A DNA stretch of 64,000 nt from 40CM-2-70-7 sp035505915 (GCA_035505915.1 DATJQI010000078.1:1-64000), one strand, 5' to 3'; positions 1 to 8,917 are shown, counted from the first letter of the stretch. The notes: generated by a model not told the origin, from the sequence alone. Numbers and translations: made by a program.

Positions 1-2565
1 CTCTCTCCCGCCGTGGCCATCGAGCAGAAGAACCCCACCACCTCGAGCCGCTCGACGGTGGGCACGGCCACCGAGATCTACGACTTCCTCCGCCTGCTCT
101 GGGCCCGGACCGGCACCACGTACTGCCGGAACTGCGGCAACGTCGTGAAAGCGGATACCGTCACGGAGGTGGTGGATGACCTGGCGGCGAGCGGGGAGCG
201 GGGAGCCGTCGACGCCGTCACGATCGCATTCCCGCTCCCGGGGACCGGCGACCGTGCCGACGTCGACATCTCGGCGCAGCTCCGGGCGGCGGGGTTCGTC
301 CGGGTCCAGCTCGACGGGGAGGTCGTGCGGCTCGACGCTCCGGACACCGAAGCGCGCCTGCGGGCGGCACGGGAGGTGCTGATTCTGGTGGACCGTCTCT
401 CCCCGGACCCCGCGAACCGCGGACGGTTCGCCGACGCCGTCGCGACGGCGTTCGCGGAAGGGGATGGCGTGGCGCTCGTGCTGACCGCGTCGAGCCGCCG
501 CCGGTTCTCCGAGCATCCGGCCTGCTCGAGCTGCGGGCGCCCCGCGCCGGTGCCCACCCCGAATCTGTTCTCCTTCAATAACCCCCGCGGCGCCTGCCCC
601 GGCTGCAACGGCTTCGGCGCCGTCCTCGAGTACGACGAGTCCCTCATCGTACCCGACCGGCGCCGCTCCCTGGCCGAGGGCGCCCTGGATCCGTGGACCA
701 AGCCGCGGTACGAGGGTCGCCGGCGGATCCTCCGGGAGGCGGCGCGGTCCCGGGGCGTCTCCCCCGACGTACCGTGGAAGGAGATCCCGGCCGCCGACCG
801 TGAGTTCTTTCTTCAGGGCACCCGCGGCCGGTTCGTCGGCATGTTCCCGTTCTTGACGCGCCTCGAAGAAAAGCGCTACAAGCAGTACATCCGGGTTTTT
901 CTCCGGCAGTATCAGCTCGCGAAAACCTGTCCCCAGTGCGGCGGAGCGCGGCTCCAGCCCGACGCGCTCGCGGTGAGAGTCGGCGGCAAGACCATCGCGG
1001 AGGTATCGGCGCTGACGGCCGCGGCCCTGTGCCAGTGGCTCCAGGCCCTGACCCTCCCGCCGTTCCAGCAGGCCGTCGCGGAGCACATTCTCGAAGAGCT
1101 GGTGGCGCGGGTGCGGTTCGTCACCGACGTCGGACTCGGATACCTGACCCTGGACCGCCAGACGCGGACCCTGTCGGGCGGTGAGGCGCAGCGGATCGCG
1201 CTCTCCAACGCGCTGGGGGCCCACCTGGTGGACACCTGCTACGTGCTCGACGAGCCCTCCATCGGACTCCATCCCGGCGACACCGACCGTCTCCTGGGAC
1301 TGCTGCGTCGCCTGGCCGATTCGGGAAACACCGTGGTGGTGGTGGAGCACGACCCCGCGGCCATGGCGGCCGCCGACTACATGGTGGAGCTCGGTCCGGG
1401 GAGCGGCGAGAACGGAGGCCGGGTGGTCTATCAGGGACCCGCGGCGCGCGTGCGGGAGGCGGGGACACTCACCGGCCAGTATCTCTCGGGCGAGAAACGG
1501 ATCGGCGTGCCCTCGGCGCGCCGGCCCGCCGGACCGCGCTGGCTCACCGTCCGCGGCGCCCGGCTCCACAACCTCGACGGTGTGGACGTCCGGATTCCCC
1601 TCGGAACGCTGACCGTCGTGACGGGGGTCTCGGGGTCGGGAAAATCCACCCTGGTGCACGACGTTCTGTACCGGCAGCTCGAGTCGCGGATCAAGGGAGG
1701 CCACAGCGCGAAGGAACACCTGGGCGAGGCCGTGGGGGCGGTGGCGGCACTCACCGGGTGGGAAGGCCTCGCCGACGTCGTGCTGGTGGATCAGAGCCCG
1801 ATCGGGCGCACGCCGCGGTCGAATCCGGTGACGTACGTGAAGGCGTTCGACGACCTGCGGACCCTCTACGCCGAAACCCCGCTGGCCCGGCAGCGCGGTT
1901 ACACCCCGAGCACCTTCTCGTTCAACGTGGCGGGAGGCCGGTGTGAGGCCTGCGAGGGCGCCGGACACGTGCAGATCGAAATGGTCTTCCTGGCCGACGT
2001 CTTCGTCCCGTGCGAGATCTGCGACGGCCGGCGCTACCGGCGGGAGATTCTCGACGTGAAGGTGGACGGGCGCTCGATTCACGATACGCTGCAGCTCACC
2101 GTGGACCACGCCCTGTCCGTCTTTCACCGTCGGGGGCGGCTCGCGCGCACTCTGTGGCACCTCCAGCAGGTGGGACTGGGGTACCTGCGGCTCGGCCAGC
2201 CCGCGACCACGCTGTCGGGCGGCGAGGCTCAGCGGCTCAAGATCGCCCGGGAGCTGGCGTCGGCCGCGGGGGGAGGCCGGTCGAAAGGCGGCCGCAAGCT
2301 CTACATCCTCGACGAGCCCACCACGGGGCTCCATCTCGACGACGTGCGCACGCTGTGCCGCGTGCTCGACCGGTTGGTGGACGCCGGCCACACCGTGGTG
2401 GTCATCGAGCATCACCTCGACGTGATCAAGCGGGCCGATTGGGTGATCGACCTGGGTCCGGGCGCGGGCGCCGAGGGCGGGCGCGTGGTGGCCGAGGGCC
2501 CGCCCGAGGCCGTGGCCCGCGTCGCGGCTTCCGTCACCGGCCGGTATCTGGGAGGGACCACGTGA
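1..2565 (+). CDS. uvrA: UvrA excinuclease ABC subunit A, 5'-truncated by window edge
   Basis: DNA-damage recognition ATPase of the UvrABC nucleotide excision repair complex, cytoplasmic. The frame is open from base 1, reading LSPAVAIEQKNPTTSSRST, so the start and the first Walker A lie upstream of the window. Visible in order: a CxxC pair (TYCRNCG) in the insertion region, a second CxxC (CSSCG) before LFSFNNPRGACPGC, the first ABC signature LSGGEAQRIAL (nt 1171), Walker B YVLDEPSIGLHP, the second Walker A GVSGSGKST (nt 1624-1650), the C-terminal zinc finger CEACEGAG...CEICDG (about nt 1943-2026), the second signature LSGGEAQRLKI (nt 2212) and Walker B LYILDEPTTGLH. About 854 residues are present of a usual 940 or so. 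The stop TGA overlaps the GTG of the next gene by four bases, implying translational coupling. Confidence 0.97.
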   Translation, partial: LSPAVAIEQKNPTTSSRSTVGTATEIYDFLRLLWARTGTTYCRNCGNVVKADTVTEVVDDLAASGERGAVDAVTIAFPLPGTGDRADVDISAQLRAAGFVRVQLDGEVVRLDAPDTEARLRAAREVLILVDRLSPDPANRGRFADAVATAFAEGDGVALVLTASSRRRFSEHPACSSCGRPAPVPTPNLFSFNNPRGACPGCNGFGAVLEYDESLIVPDRRRSLAEGALDPWTKPRYEGRRRILREAARSRGVSPDVPWKEIPAADREFFLQGTRGRFVGMFPFLTRLEEKRYKQYIRVFLRQYQLAKTCPQCGGARLQPDALAVRVGGKTIAEVSALTAAALCQWLQALTLPPFQQAVAEHILEELVARVRFVTDVGLGYLTLDRQTRTLSGGEAQRIALSNALGAHLVDTCYVLDEPSIGLHPGDTDRLLGLLRRLADSGNTVVVVEHDPAAMAAADYMVELGPGSGENGGRVVYQGPAARVREAGTLTGQYLSGEKRIGVPSARRPAGPRWLTVRGARLHNLDGVDVRIPLGTLTVVTGVSGSGKSTLVHDVLYRQLESRIKGGHSAKEHLGEAVGAVAALTGWEGLADVVLVDQSPIGRTPRSNPVTYVKAFDDLRTLYAETPLARQRGYTPSTFSFNVAGGRCEACEGAGHVQIEMVFLADVFVPCEICDGRRYRREILDVKVDGRSIHDTLQLTVDHALSVFHRRGRLARTLWHLQQVGLGYLRLGQPATTLSGGEAQRLKIARELASAAGGGRSKGGRKLYILDEPTTGLHLDDVRTLCRVLDRLVDAGHTVVVIEHHLDVIKRADWVIDLGPGAGAEGGRVVAEGPPEAVARVAASVTGRYLGGTT

Positions 2566-3416
2566 CCCGCCGGCGCGCCGACGTGCTGCTCGTGTTCACC
2601 TGCGCCATCTGGGGTCTGTCGTTCCCCACGGTGAAGGTGGCGCTCGCCGACGCGTCGCCCTTGCTCTTCGTATCCCTGCGCTTCTGCCTCGCCGCGCTGA
2701 TCCTGGTCCCCGGCACCCGCCTCACCCCCCTGCCCCGCGGCCGCGAGCTCGCGGCCGGGCTGTTGCTCGGGGCGCTCCTGGGCGTGGGGTTCGCGACGCA
2801 GGCGGTGGGGCTCGCGTACACCACGCCGTCCCGCTCGGCGTTCATCGTCGCGATGTCGTCGGTCCTGGCGCCGGTGGTGGCGTACCTGTTCGCCCGCGAA
2901 CGACTGGGCTGGTGGACCGTCCTGGCGCTCGGCGTCGCGGCGGGCGGGATCTACTTCCTCACCGATCCGGGCGCCGGAGGACTGAACCGCGGTGATGGGT
3001 GGACCCTGGTGACGGCGTTCGTCTTCGGGGGGCAGATCGTGGCGGTCCGCGAGCTGGGGTTGCGGTTCGACGTGCGCCGGCTCGTGCTGATGCAGATCGC
3101 GTTCACGGCCGTGGGCGCCGGCGTTCTCGCCCCGGTCCTCGAGCCCGCGCACTTCGCGGTGACCGGCCGGTCGATCGCGGCGCTCGCGTACTGCGGTGTG
3201 GCGGCCACCGCGGTCGCCCTGCTGCTCCAGATGCGGGCCCAGCGCGACATGTCGTCGGGACGGGCCGCCCTCCTGTTCTGCACCGAGCCCGTGTTCGCGA
3301 GTCTGGCCAGCTGGCTCTGGCTCGGGGAACGCCTGTCCTTCACACAATGGCTCGGCGGGGCGATGATCGTGGTGGGGATGCTCATCGCGGAGCCGCGAGA
3401 GACGTCCGACCTCTGA
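2562..3416 (+). CDS. EamA/DMT-family transporter
   Basis: Predicted inner-membrane drug/metabolite transporter of the EamA family, 284 residues. The start is taken as GTG at 2562, in a GTGA overlap with the uvrA stop, because the protein then begins just before the first helix (TCAIWGLSFPTVKVALA), the typical EamA entry motif; the open frame further upstream is antiparallel to nothing and merely overlaps uvrA. About ten hydrophobic segments can be traced, with the internal two-fold repeat of the family (second EamA half starting near GWTLVTAFVFGGQIVAV). The conserved C-terminal LFCTEPVFASLASWLWLGE is present. Substrate cannot be told from sequence; metabolite or amino-acid export is usual in the family. 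Cotranscription with uvrA is likely from the overlap, but no functional link is obvious. Confidence 0.9.
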   Translation: MTRRRADVLLVFTCAIWGLSFPTVKVALADASPLLFVSLRFCLAALILVPGTRLTPLPRGRELAAGLLLGALLGVGFATQAVGLAYTTPSRSAFIVAMSSVLAPVVAYLFARERLGWWTVLALGVAAGGIYFLTDPGAGGLNRGDGWTLVTAFVFGGQIVAVRELGLRFDVRRLVLMQIAFTAVGAGVLAPVLEPAHFAVTGRSIAALAYCGVAATAVALLLQMRAQRDMSSGRAALLFCTEPVFASLASWLWLGERLSFTQWLGGAMIVVGMLIAEPRETSDL

Positions 3417-3429
3417 TCGCCGTGGCCCG

Positions 3430-3458
3430 TTGAACTCCCCCGGGTCCCCAGGCATATT
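3430..3458 (+). promoter_or_regulatory. Putative promoter of tRNA-Asn
   Basis: TTGAAC at 3430-3435 and CATATT at 3453-3458 are separated by 17 bases, a good sigma70-like arrangement, with the mature tRNA 5' end 11 bases further on. The -10 fits the nAnnTT pattern seen upstream of several genes in this window. Confidence 0.55.
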
Positions 3459-3469
3459 TCGCCTCCCAT

Positions 3470-3542
3470 TCCCGAGTAGCTCAGTCGGTAGAGCAGCCGG
3501 CTGTTAACCGGCGGGTCGGGGGTTCGAGTCCCTCCTCGGGAG
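3470..3542 (+). tRNA. tRNA-Asn (anticodon GTT)
   Basis: Full cloverleaf of 73 nt: acceptor stem TCCCGAG (3470-3476) with CTCGGGA (3535-3541), D stem GCTC/GAGC, anticodon stem GCCGG/CCGGC around the loop CTGTTAA giving anticodon GTT, five-base variable loop, and T stem with loop TTCGAGT. The discriminator base is G, as expected for asparagine tRNA. CCA is not encoded. Confidence 0.97.
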
Positions 3543-3559
3543 TTGTAGACGGTCTTGCG

Positions 3560-3598
3560 ACGGCCTCCGTGCCCCGAAATGGGCCCGGAGGCCGTTTG
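3560..3598 (+). terminator. Hairpin terminator behind tRNA-Asn
   Basis: ACGGCCTCCG (3560-3569) pairs perfectly with CGGAGGCCGT (3586-3595), with an additional inner GCCC/GGGC stem, followed by a short T run. Position directly behind the tRNA supports termination; the T tract is weak. Confidence 0.65.
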
Positions 3599-3655
3599 GT
3601 GCTGGACGGGGCTCTCCCCCCTCCCTAGGTTCGATTCAATGACGGCGACCACGCC

Positions 3656-6616
3656 ATGACCGCGCGCGGGAAGCGCCCGAAATCCAAGGCCGCCAAGAAG
3701 GCCAAGACGGCCAGGACGGCCAGGACGGCCAAGACGCCCCGTAGCCGCGCGTCCGGGGCACGCCCGCCGGCGCCGATTGCCGAAGGGGGCGCGGCGGTCT
3801 CCCTCCTCACCGCCACCCTCGAGTCGACCGCCGACGGCATTCTGGTGGTGAACCGCACCGGCGCGGTGTCCACGTACAACCGGCGCTTCCTCGAGATGTG
3901 GCGCATCCCGCCGGAAGTGGCGTCCTCCCGGAACGACGACCAGCTGATCGCGTTCGTGCTGGATCAGATCGCCGATCCGAACGCCTTCCTCTCGAAGGTG
4001 ATGGAGCTGTACGCGCGGCCCGAGGCGGAGAGCCAGGACGCCATCCGCTTCAAGGATGGCCGGGTCTTCGATCGCTTCTCCCGCCCGCAGCGCATCGGCG
4101 ACCAGGTCGTGGGCCGGGTGTGGAGTTTCCGGGATGTCTCGGATGTGCGCCGGGCCGAGGAGGAGCTGCGGCGGAACGAAGAGCGGTTCCGCGCGCTGGT
4201 GGAGAACAGCTCGGATGTGATCCTGCTGCTGCGGCGGGACGGGACCATCCAGTACTCCACCGCCGCGGCCTTCCCCATCCTGGGCTACGCGCCCAACGAG
4301 AACCTGGACCGGTCCATCTTCGAGCTGATCCACCCGGTCGATCAGGAGGGCGTCCGGCGCAAGTTCGGCGAGCTGATCCAGCGCCCCGGACACACCATTC
4401 ATCTCGAATGCCGGGCCCGCCGGAAAGACGGCGAGTACGGGTATCTCGAGGCGGTGGGGGTCAACCGGCTGGACGATCCCTCCGTCGAGGCGATCATCGT
4501 CACCACCCGCGACATCTCCGACCGGAAGCGGGCCGAGCGGGTGCAGCAGGCGACCTACCGGATCGCCGAGGCGGCCTCGGTCGAGCGGTCGCTCGAGGAC
4601 CTCCTGCGGGCCATTCACAGCATCGTCGGTGAGCTGATGCCCGCCGACAACTTTTACGTCGCGCTCCTCGAGCCCGACGGGGAGCGGGTGAGCTTCCCCT
4701 ACTTCGTCGACCGCTTCGACGAAGCGTTCGAGCCGCTCCCCCTCGGCCGCAACCTGACCTCGTACGTGATCCGGACGGGGCAGTCCCTCCTCGCGACCCC
4801 TGAGGTGTTCGAGGACATGGTGCGGCGCGGGGACGTGGACGAGGTCGGCGCGCCGTCCATCGACTGGCTCGGCGTCCCCCTCACGCTCGAGCACCGGACC
4901 ATCGGTGTCGTCACGGTGCAGACCTACTCGGAGGGGGTCCGCCTCTCGGAGTCCGACAAGGACATCCTGACCTTCGTGTCGGCCCAGATCGCGCGGGCGG
5001 TGGAACGGCGCGGGGCGCAGGACGCGCTGCGGCAGGCGGAGGAGCGCTACCGCGCCTTCGTGACGCAGTCGACGGAGGCGATCTGGCGGGTGGAGCTCGA
5101 CCACCCGATTCCGGTCGACCTCCCCGAGGAGGCCCAGGTGGACCGCCTCTACCGGGACGCCTATCTGGCCGAATGCAACGACGCCATGGTGCACATGTAC
5201 GGGTTCGACTCGGTGGGCCAGGCCATCGGCGCCCGGCTGGGCGACTTCATCATCCAGGAACACGCGTGGAATCGCGAGACCTGGGGCACGTTCGTCCGGA
5301 ACGGGTACCGCCTGTCCGACGTGGAGTCCTTCGAGCGGGACCGCTCGGGAGCCCACAAGACGTTCCTCAATAACCGGGTCGGCATCGTCGACGGGCGCCA
5401 CCTGCGCCGGATCTGGGGCACCCAGCGCGACGTCACCGCGCAGCGGCACCTGGAAGACCAGCTGCGGCAGGCCCAGAAGATGGAAGCGGTCGGCCGCCTC
5501 GCCGGCGGGATCGCCCACGACTTCAACAACATTCTGACCGCCATCCTGGGCACCTGCTCCCTGATGCAGCGCGAGCTGTCGCCGGGCTCCCGGGCCCGGG
5601 AAGACGTGGACGAAATCCAGCGGGCCGCCACGCGCGCGGCGGGCCTGACCCGGCAACTGCTGGCCTACTCGCGGCGCCAGGTGCTTCAACCCGAAGTGCT
5701 CGATCTCAACGTCGTGGTGGGCGAAATGGACCGGATGCTGCGGCGCCTGATCGGTGAGGACGTCGAGCTGGTGACGGTGCTCGGGAAAGACCTGGGCCGG
5801 GTGCTGGCGGACCCGGGACAGATCGAGCAGGTGGTGCTGAACCTGGCGGTGAACGCCCGGGACGCGATGCCCCGGGGTGGCCGGCTGACCATCGAGACAG
5901 CCGACGCCCCCGGCGACCCCGCCGGAACCCCGCAAGGCAGCTCCTCTCCCCGGGTGATGCTCGCGATCTCCGATACGGGCGTCGGCATGGACGACCGCGT
6001 GCGGTCGCACCTCTTCGAGCCGTTCTTCACCACCAAGGAAGTCGGCAAGGGCACGGGGCTCGGCCTCGCCACGGTGTACGGCATCGTCCGCCAGAGCGGC
6101 GGCGCCATCACGGTGGACTCCGCGCCCGGTCGGGGCAGCACGTTCCGGGTCTACCTCCCCCGCGTGGAGGAAGCGAGCTTCCGACGCCCGTCCCAGGGGG
6201 CCCCGGAGGGCGGGGCCCGCGAAGGAGGGTCCCCTCAGCCCCCGGCGGCGCACATCCTGCTCGCCGAGGACGAGCCGCGGGTGCGGGCGTTGACCCAACG
6301 CGTGCTGGAGGCCCGGGGCTACCGCGTGCTCGCCGCCACCGACGGCGCGAAGGCGTTGGAGCTCGCGTCGGACCAGTCCGTGAAGGTGGACCTGCTCGTG
6401 ACCGACGTCGTCATGCCGGGGATGAGCGGTCCGGATCTCGCGCGCCGCCTGCGCGAGTCCCGCCCCGGTCTCCCCGTGGTATACATGTCGGGGTACGCCG
6501 ACCAGGGGCTGGCGCACGAGGCGGCCGCCACCGGAGGCGCGTTCCTCTCCAAACCGTTCGAGACCGAGGCGCTCGAGCGCCTGGTGCAGCAGGCGCTCGA
6601 ACGCCGTCCGCACTGA
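3656..6616 (+). CDS. PAS/GAF hybrid sensor histidine kinase with receiver domain
   Basis: Cytoplasmic-looking hybrid kinase of 986 residues with no transmembrane helix. Order: a Lys/Arg/Ala-rich N-terminal tail (residues 5-40, partly made by four 9-bp tandem units at nt 3701-3736), PAS (about 45-165), PAS (about 175-300), GAF (about 305-455), PAS (about 465-600), HisKA with GGIAHDFNN and phosphoacceptor H621, HATPase_c (N box VNARDAM, G1 DTGVGM, G2 GKGTGLGLATVYG), and a C-terminal receiver with phosphoacceptor D917 in VTDVVMPGMSG. This is the kinase group that lacks a DNA-binding output. The gene is followed after nine bases by a receiver-domain protein that is its likely phosphorelay partner. 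No clear Shine-Dalgarno precedes the ATG; TAGGTT at 3626-3631 is a possible -10. Signal sensed is unknown; GAF and PAS suggest a soluble or redox ligand. Confidence 0.93.
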   Translation: MTARGKRPKSKAAKKAKTARTARTAKTPRSRASGARPPAPIAEGGAAVSLLTATLESTADGILVVNRTGAVSTYNRRFLEMWRIPPEVASSRNDDQLIAFVLDQIADPNAFLSKVMELYARPEAESQDAIRFKDGRVFDRFSRPQRIGDQVVGRVWSFRDVSDVRRAEEELRRNEERFRALVENSSDVILLLRRDGTIQYSTAAAFPILGYAPNENLDRSIFELIHPVDQEGVRRKFGELIQRPGHTIHLECRARRKDGEYGYLEAVGVNRLDDPSVEAIIVTTRDISDRKRAERVQQATYRIAEAASVERSLEDLLRAIHSIVGELMPADNFYVALLEPDGERVSFPYFVDRFDEAFEPLPLGRNLTSYVIRTGQSLLATPEVFEDMVRRGDVDEVGAPSIDWLGVPLTLEHRTIGVVTVQTYSEGVRLSESDKDILTFVSAQIARAVERRGAQDALRQAEERYRAFVTQSTEAIWRVELDHPIPVDLPEEAQVDRLYRDAYLAECNDAMVHMYGFDSVGQAIGARLGDFIIQEHAWNRETWGTFVRNGYRLSDVESFERDRSGAHKTFLNNRVGIVDGRHLRRIWGTQRDVTAQRHLEDQLRQAQKMEAVGRLAGGIAHDFNNILTAILGTCSLMQRELSPGSRAREDVDEIQRAATRAAGLTRQLLAYSRRQVLQPEVLDLNVVVGEMDRMLRRLIGEDVELVTVLGKDLGRVLADPGQIEQVVLNLAVNARDAMPRGGRLTIETADAPGDPAGTPQGSSSPRVMLAISDTGVGMDDRVRSHLFEPFFTTKEVGKGTGLGLATVYGIVRQSGGAITVDSAPGRGSTFRVYLPRVEEASFRRPSQGAPEGGAREGGSPQPPAAHILLAEDEPRVRALTQRVLEARGYRVLAATDGAKALELASDQSVKVDLLVTDVVMPGMSGPDLARRLRESRPGLPVVYMSGYADQGLAHEAAATGGAFLSKPFETEALERLVQQALERRPH

Positions 6617-6625
6617 GGGCCAGGC

Positions 6626-7183
6626 ATGAACGTGCTGATCGCCGAAGACGACGCCGTCACCCGGATGCTCCTGAAGCAGCTGCTGATGAGCGGGGGCTAC
6701 GAAGTCACCGAGTCGGAGGACGGGGCGTCCGCGTGGAAGGTGCTCCAGTCGATCCGGGTTCCGGTGGTGATCTCGGACTGGCAGATGCCCGACCTGCAGG
6801 GCCCCGACCTCTGCCGGAAGATCCGTTCCCGGGGCGGCGACTACATCTACTTCATCATGCTGACGTCGAACACCGGGCGGTCGTCCTACTTGGCCGCGAT
6901 GGACGCCGGCGTGGACGACTTCCTCACCAAACCGCTGGACGCGATCGAGCTCCAATGCCGCCTCCGGGTGGCGGAGCGAATCCTCGGCCTCCGTCACGAA
7001 GTGCAGCGCCTGGAAGGACTGCTCCCGATCTGCAGCTATTGCAAGCGCATCCGGGACGAGAACCAGAATTGGAGCTCACTCGAGGGGTACATCGAGAAGC
7101 GCTCGAAGGCGGAGTTCAGCCACGGCATCTGTCCCGATTGCTACAAGAAGCACATCGAGCCGGTGGTCGGCGGTCCATCCTGA
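6626..7183 (+). CDS. Response regulator with C-terminal CxxC...CxxC motif
   Basis: 185 residues. Residues 1-120 are a receiver domain: acidic pair EDD near the N terminus, phosphoacceptor D51 in VVISDWQMPDLQG, switch Thr in MLTSN, and Lys in LTKPLD. The tail lacks a DNA-binding or enzymatic domain and instead carries LLPICSYCKRIRDENQNW (C136, C139) and HGICPDCYKK (C169, C172), two CxxC pairs that could bind zinc or iron. The same tail occurs, by memory of the family, at the ends of some PAS and receiver proteins of deltaproteobacteria and relatives, without an assigned function. Located nine bases after the hybrid kinase, so probably one operon and one pathway. The output mechanism is not known; protein-protein signalling or redox sensing through the cysteines are guesses. 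Confidence 0.88.
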   Translation: MNVLIAEDDAVTRMLLKQLLMSGGYEVTESEDGASAWKVLQSIRVPVVISDWQMPDLQGPDLCRKIRSRGGDYIYFIMLTSNTGRSSYLAAMDAGVDDFLTKPLDAIELQCRLRVAERILGLRHEVQRLEGLLPICSYCKRIRDENQNWSSLEGYIEKRSKAEFSHGICPDCYKKHIEPVVGGPS

Positions 7184-7379
7184 CTCCGAAGAAATCACGA
7201 AGAAACAAGCAAATATCTGACGAAATCGGCGATTGATCGCTCACTTTTTGTGTTAAATTATTATTACTCAACATGTTATATATGCGCAAGTCCTAATTTA
7301 AGCTAGTAAGATGTTTATTAGTAATGATTTGACTGAAAAATCTCACGTTCCCATCCCCCGCCGCCGGTAGATTCCCCCT
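7184..7379. other. A+T-rich intergenic region
   Basis: About 160 bases (roughly 7190-7350) are conspicuously A+T-rich in an otherwise high-G+C window, with runs such as TTAAATTATTATTACT. No gene, tRNA or clear hairpin is visible. It could be an upstream activating region for holB or a remnant of transferred DNA. Confidence 0.6.
7368..7373 (+). promoter_or_regulatory. Putative -10 element of holB (leaderless)
   Basis: TAGATT sits in the 18-base string GCCGCCGGTAGATTCCCC, repeated almost exactly upstream of the cupredoxin gene at 26176. Only six bases separate it from the ATG at 7380, so transcription would start at or next to the start codon. No convincing -35 is seen at 16-18 bases. Confidence 0.5.
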
Positions 7380-8432
7380 ATGCAGATGCCCCCCATCGCT
7401 GGGCACGAAGCCCTTCGTGCGCGGTTTCTGGAGGCGATCACCGCCGCCAAGCTCCCCCAGACGCTCCTGTTTGAGGGCCCCAGGGGAGTTGGGAAGCAGC
7501 GCCTGGCACTCTGGCTTGGGCAGGCCCTGCTCTGTGAAGGGTCCCCCGCCCCGGCCCCGTGCGGGCGGTGCGAAGGGTGCCGGATGGTCGGGGCCCTCTC
7601 GCATCCCGACCTGCATTGGTTCGTGCCGGTGGAGCTGTCGAAGAAGGGGGCCGACGCCGACAAGCAGATCGAGCTGGTGGAGGAGGCCCTCGGTGAGGTG
7701 ATGGCCGCCCGTCGCGAAGATCCGTTCTATGAGGCTCCGGCGGGGCTGGCGGCGCACGGTATGGCGTCGGCCCGGTTGCTCCTGCGACAGCTCTCGCTGA
7801 GGCCGGCGCGCGGGTCCCGGGCGGTCTTCATCCTGGGTGACGCCGAGCGCCTGGCGGCGCAGAAGGGGCAGGAGGGGGCCGCCAACGCGGTTCTCAAGGC
7901 GCTCGAGGAGCCGCCGCCGACTGCGGTCATCATTCTCACGACCAGTGAGCCGGACGCGCTCTTGCCCACGATTCTGTCCCGCACGGTACGGGTCCGTGTG
8001 GGAAGGGTGCCGGATAGTGTCGTGACATCATTCGTACAGCAACATCTGGCGTCCAGAGTCGGGGGTACAGCCGAAATCACCCGCAAGGTCCAGGCGGCCG
8101 ACGGCGCGATCGGGGCGATCATCGCCGACAGCGGAGCCGGCAGCTCCGGCGCCGCGGCGGCGGATCGGCTCCTGCAGGCGGCGCGGCGCGGCCCGGCGGC
8201 CCGTTACGGAGCCGCACTGGCGCAACCGCCGTACCAGGCGCGGGGGGCGTTCACGGCGATGCTCGACGCCCTGCTCGAACGGCTCCGGGATGAGGCGCGC
8301 GACGGCGGGGACACCCGCGCGGTGATGGCGGCGATGACGCGGGTCCTGGAGGCGCGGGAGCTCGCGCAGGGGAACGTGAATCCCCAGCTGCTGACCGCCG
8401 TCTTGTCAGAAGATCTGGCGGGCCGGCCGTGA
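7380..8432 (+). CDS. holB: DNA polymerase III delta' subunit (clamp-loader)
   Basis: Clamp-loader subunit of the replicase, 350 residues, close to the usual length. N-terminal AAA+ fold with a Walker-A-like GPRGVGKQ (about residues 33-40), the zinc-binding run CGRCEGC (about 61-67), and the delta'-typical ILGDAERLAAQ followed by ANAVLKALEEPPPTAVIIL and a sensor-1-like TTSEPDALLPTILSRT. The arginine-finger motif SRC is SRT here. The chosen ATG at 7380 gives the normal start just before GHEALRARF. No Shine-Dalgarno precedes it and a -10-like box lies six bases away, suggesting a leaderless message. It overlaps moaC by four bases (GTGA). Alternative: a DnaX-like paralogue, less likely because of length and the absence of a tau tail. 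Confidence 0.9.
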   Translation: MQMPPIAGHEALRARFLEAITAAKLPQTLLFEGPRGVGKQRLALWLGQALLCEGSPAPAPCGRCEGCRMVGALSHPDLHWFVPVELSKKGADADKQIELVEEALGEVMAARREDPFYEAPAGLAAHGMASARLLLRQLSLRPARGSRAVFILGDAERLAAQKGQEGAANAVLKALEEPPPTAVIILTTSEPDALLPTILSRTVRVRVGRVPDSVVTSFVQQHLASRVGGTAEITRKVQAADGAIGAIIADSGAGSSGAAAADRLLQAARRGPAARYGAALAQPPYQARGAFTAMLDALLERLRDEARDGGDTRAVMAAMTRVLEARELAQGNVNPQLLTAVLSEDLAGRP

Positions 8433-8917
8433 AGCTCTCGCATCTGGATCAGGACGGGCGGGCCCGGATGGTGGACGTGGGCGACAAGCCGGCCACGGTG
8501 CGCGCCGCCGTGGCTGAAGGCGCCATCCGGATGTCGGAGGAGGCGTTCCGGCTGGTGGCGGAGCAGGCGGTGGCGAAGGGGGACGTGCTGGCGGTGGCGC
8601 AGGTGGCGGGGACGATGGCGGCGAAGCGGACCGCCGAGCTCATCCCGCTCTGCCATCCCCTCTCGCTCGACCATATCGCCGTGGAGACGGCGCTGGACGA
8701 AGGGCTGCCGGGGGTGCGGGTCCGCGCGTCGGCGCGGTTCCTGGGACGGACCGGCGTGGAAATGGAAGTCCTGACCGCGGTGAGCGTCGCGCTGCTGACG
8801 GTCTACGACATGGTGAAAGCGGCGGACCGCGGGATGGAGATCGGACCGGTCCGGCTGGTGGAAAAGACGGGCGGGACGCGGGGAGACTGGCGCCGCAACG
8901 CGCCGGCCGGTCATTGA
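8429..8917 (+). CDS. moaC: Cyclic pyranopterin monophosphate synthase MoaC
   Basis: Molybdenum cofactor biosynthesis step 1b: converts the MoaA product 3',8-cyclo-GTP to cyclic pyranopterin monophosphate. 162 residues, the normal size. The active-site motifs are complete: KGDVLAVAQVAGTMAAKRT, LIPLCHPL (C75-H76-P77), GVEMEVLTAVSVA (E111, E113) and YDMVKAADRGMEIGPVRL ending in EKTGGTRGDW. GTG start at 8429 overlaps the holB stop, so it is translated with holB; the pairing with a replication gene is probably positional. No other Moa gene is in the window. Confidence 0.97.
   Translation: MKLSHLDQDGRARMVDVGDKPATVRAAVAEGAIRMSEEAFRLVAEQAVAKGDVLAVAQVAGTMAAKRTAELIPLCHPLSLDHIAVETALDEGLPGVRVRASARFLGRTGVEMEVLTAVSVALLTVYDMVKAADRGMEIGPVRLVEKTGGTRGDWRRNAPAGH

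Noticed and set aside
3701..3736. Four 9-bp tandem units as a non-coding repeat
   Set aside because: They are in frame inside the kinase gene and encode the Lys/Arg-Thr-Ala N-terminal tail.
2951..6997. 1348-codon open frame on the minus strand
   Set aside because: It lies entirely opposite the EamA gene, tRNA-Asn and the hybrid kinase, which have full domain signatures; the product is His/Arg/Pro-rich without any motif. It is a high-G+C shadow frame.
7360..7379. Shared 18-base block at 7360 and 26176 as a dispersed repeat element
   Set aside because: Both copies sit at the promoter position of a gene and contain the same -10-like box; simple promoter similarity explains it.
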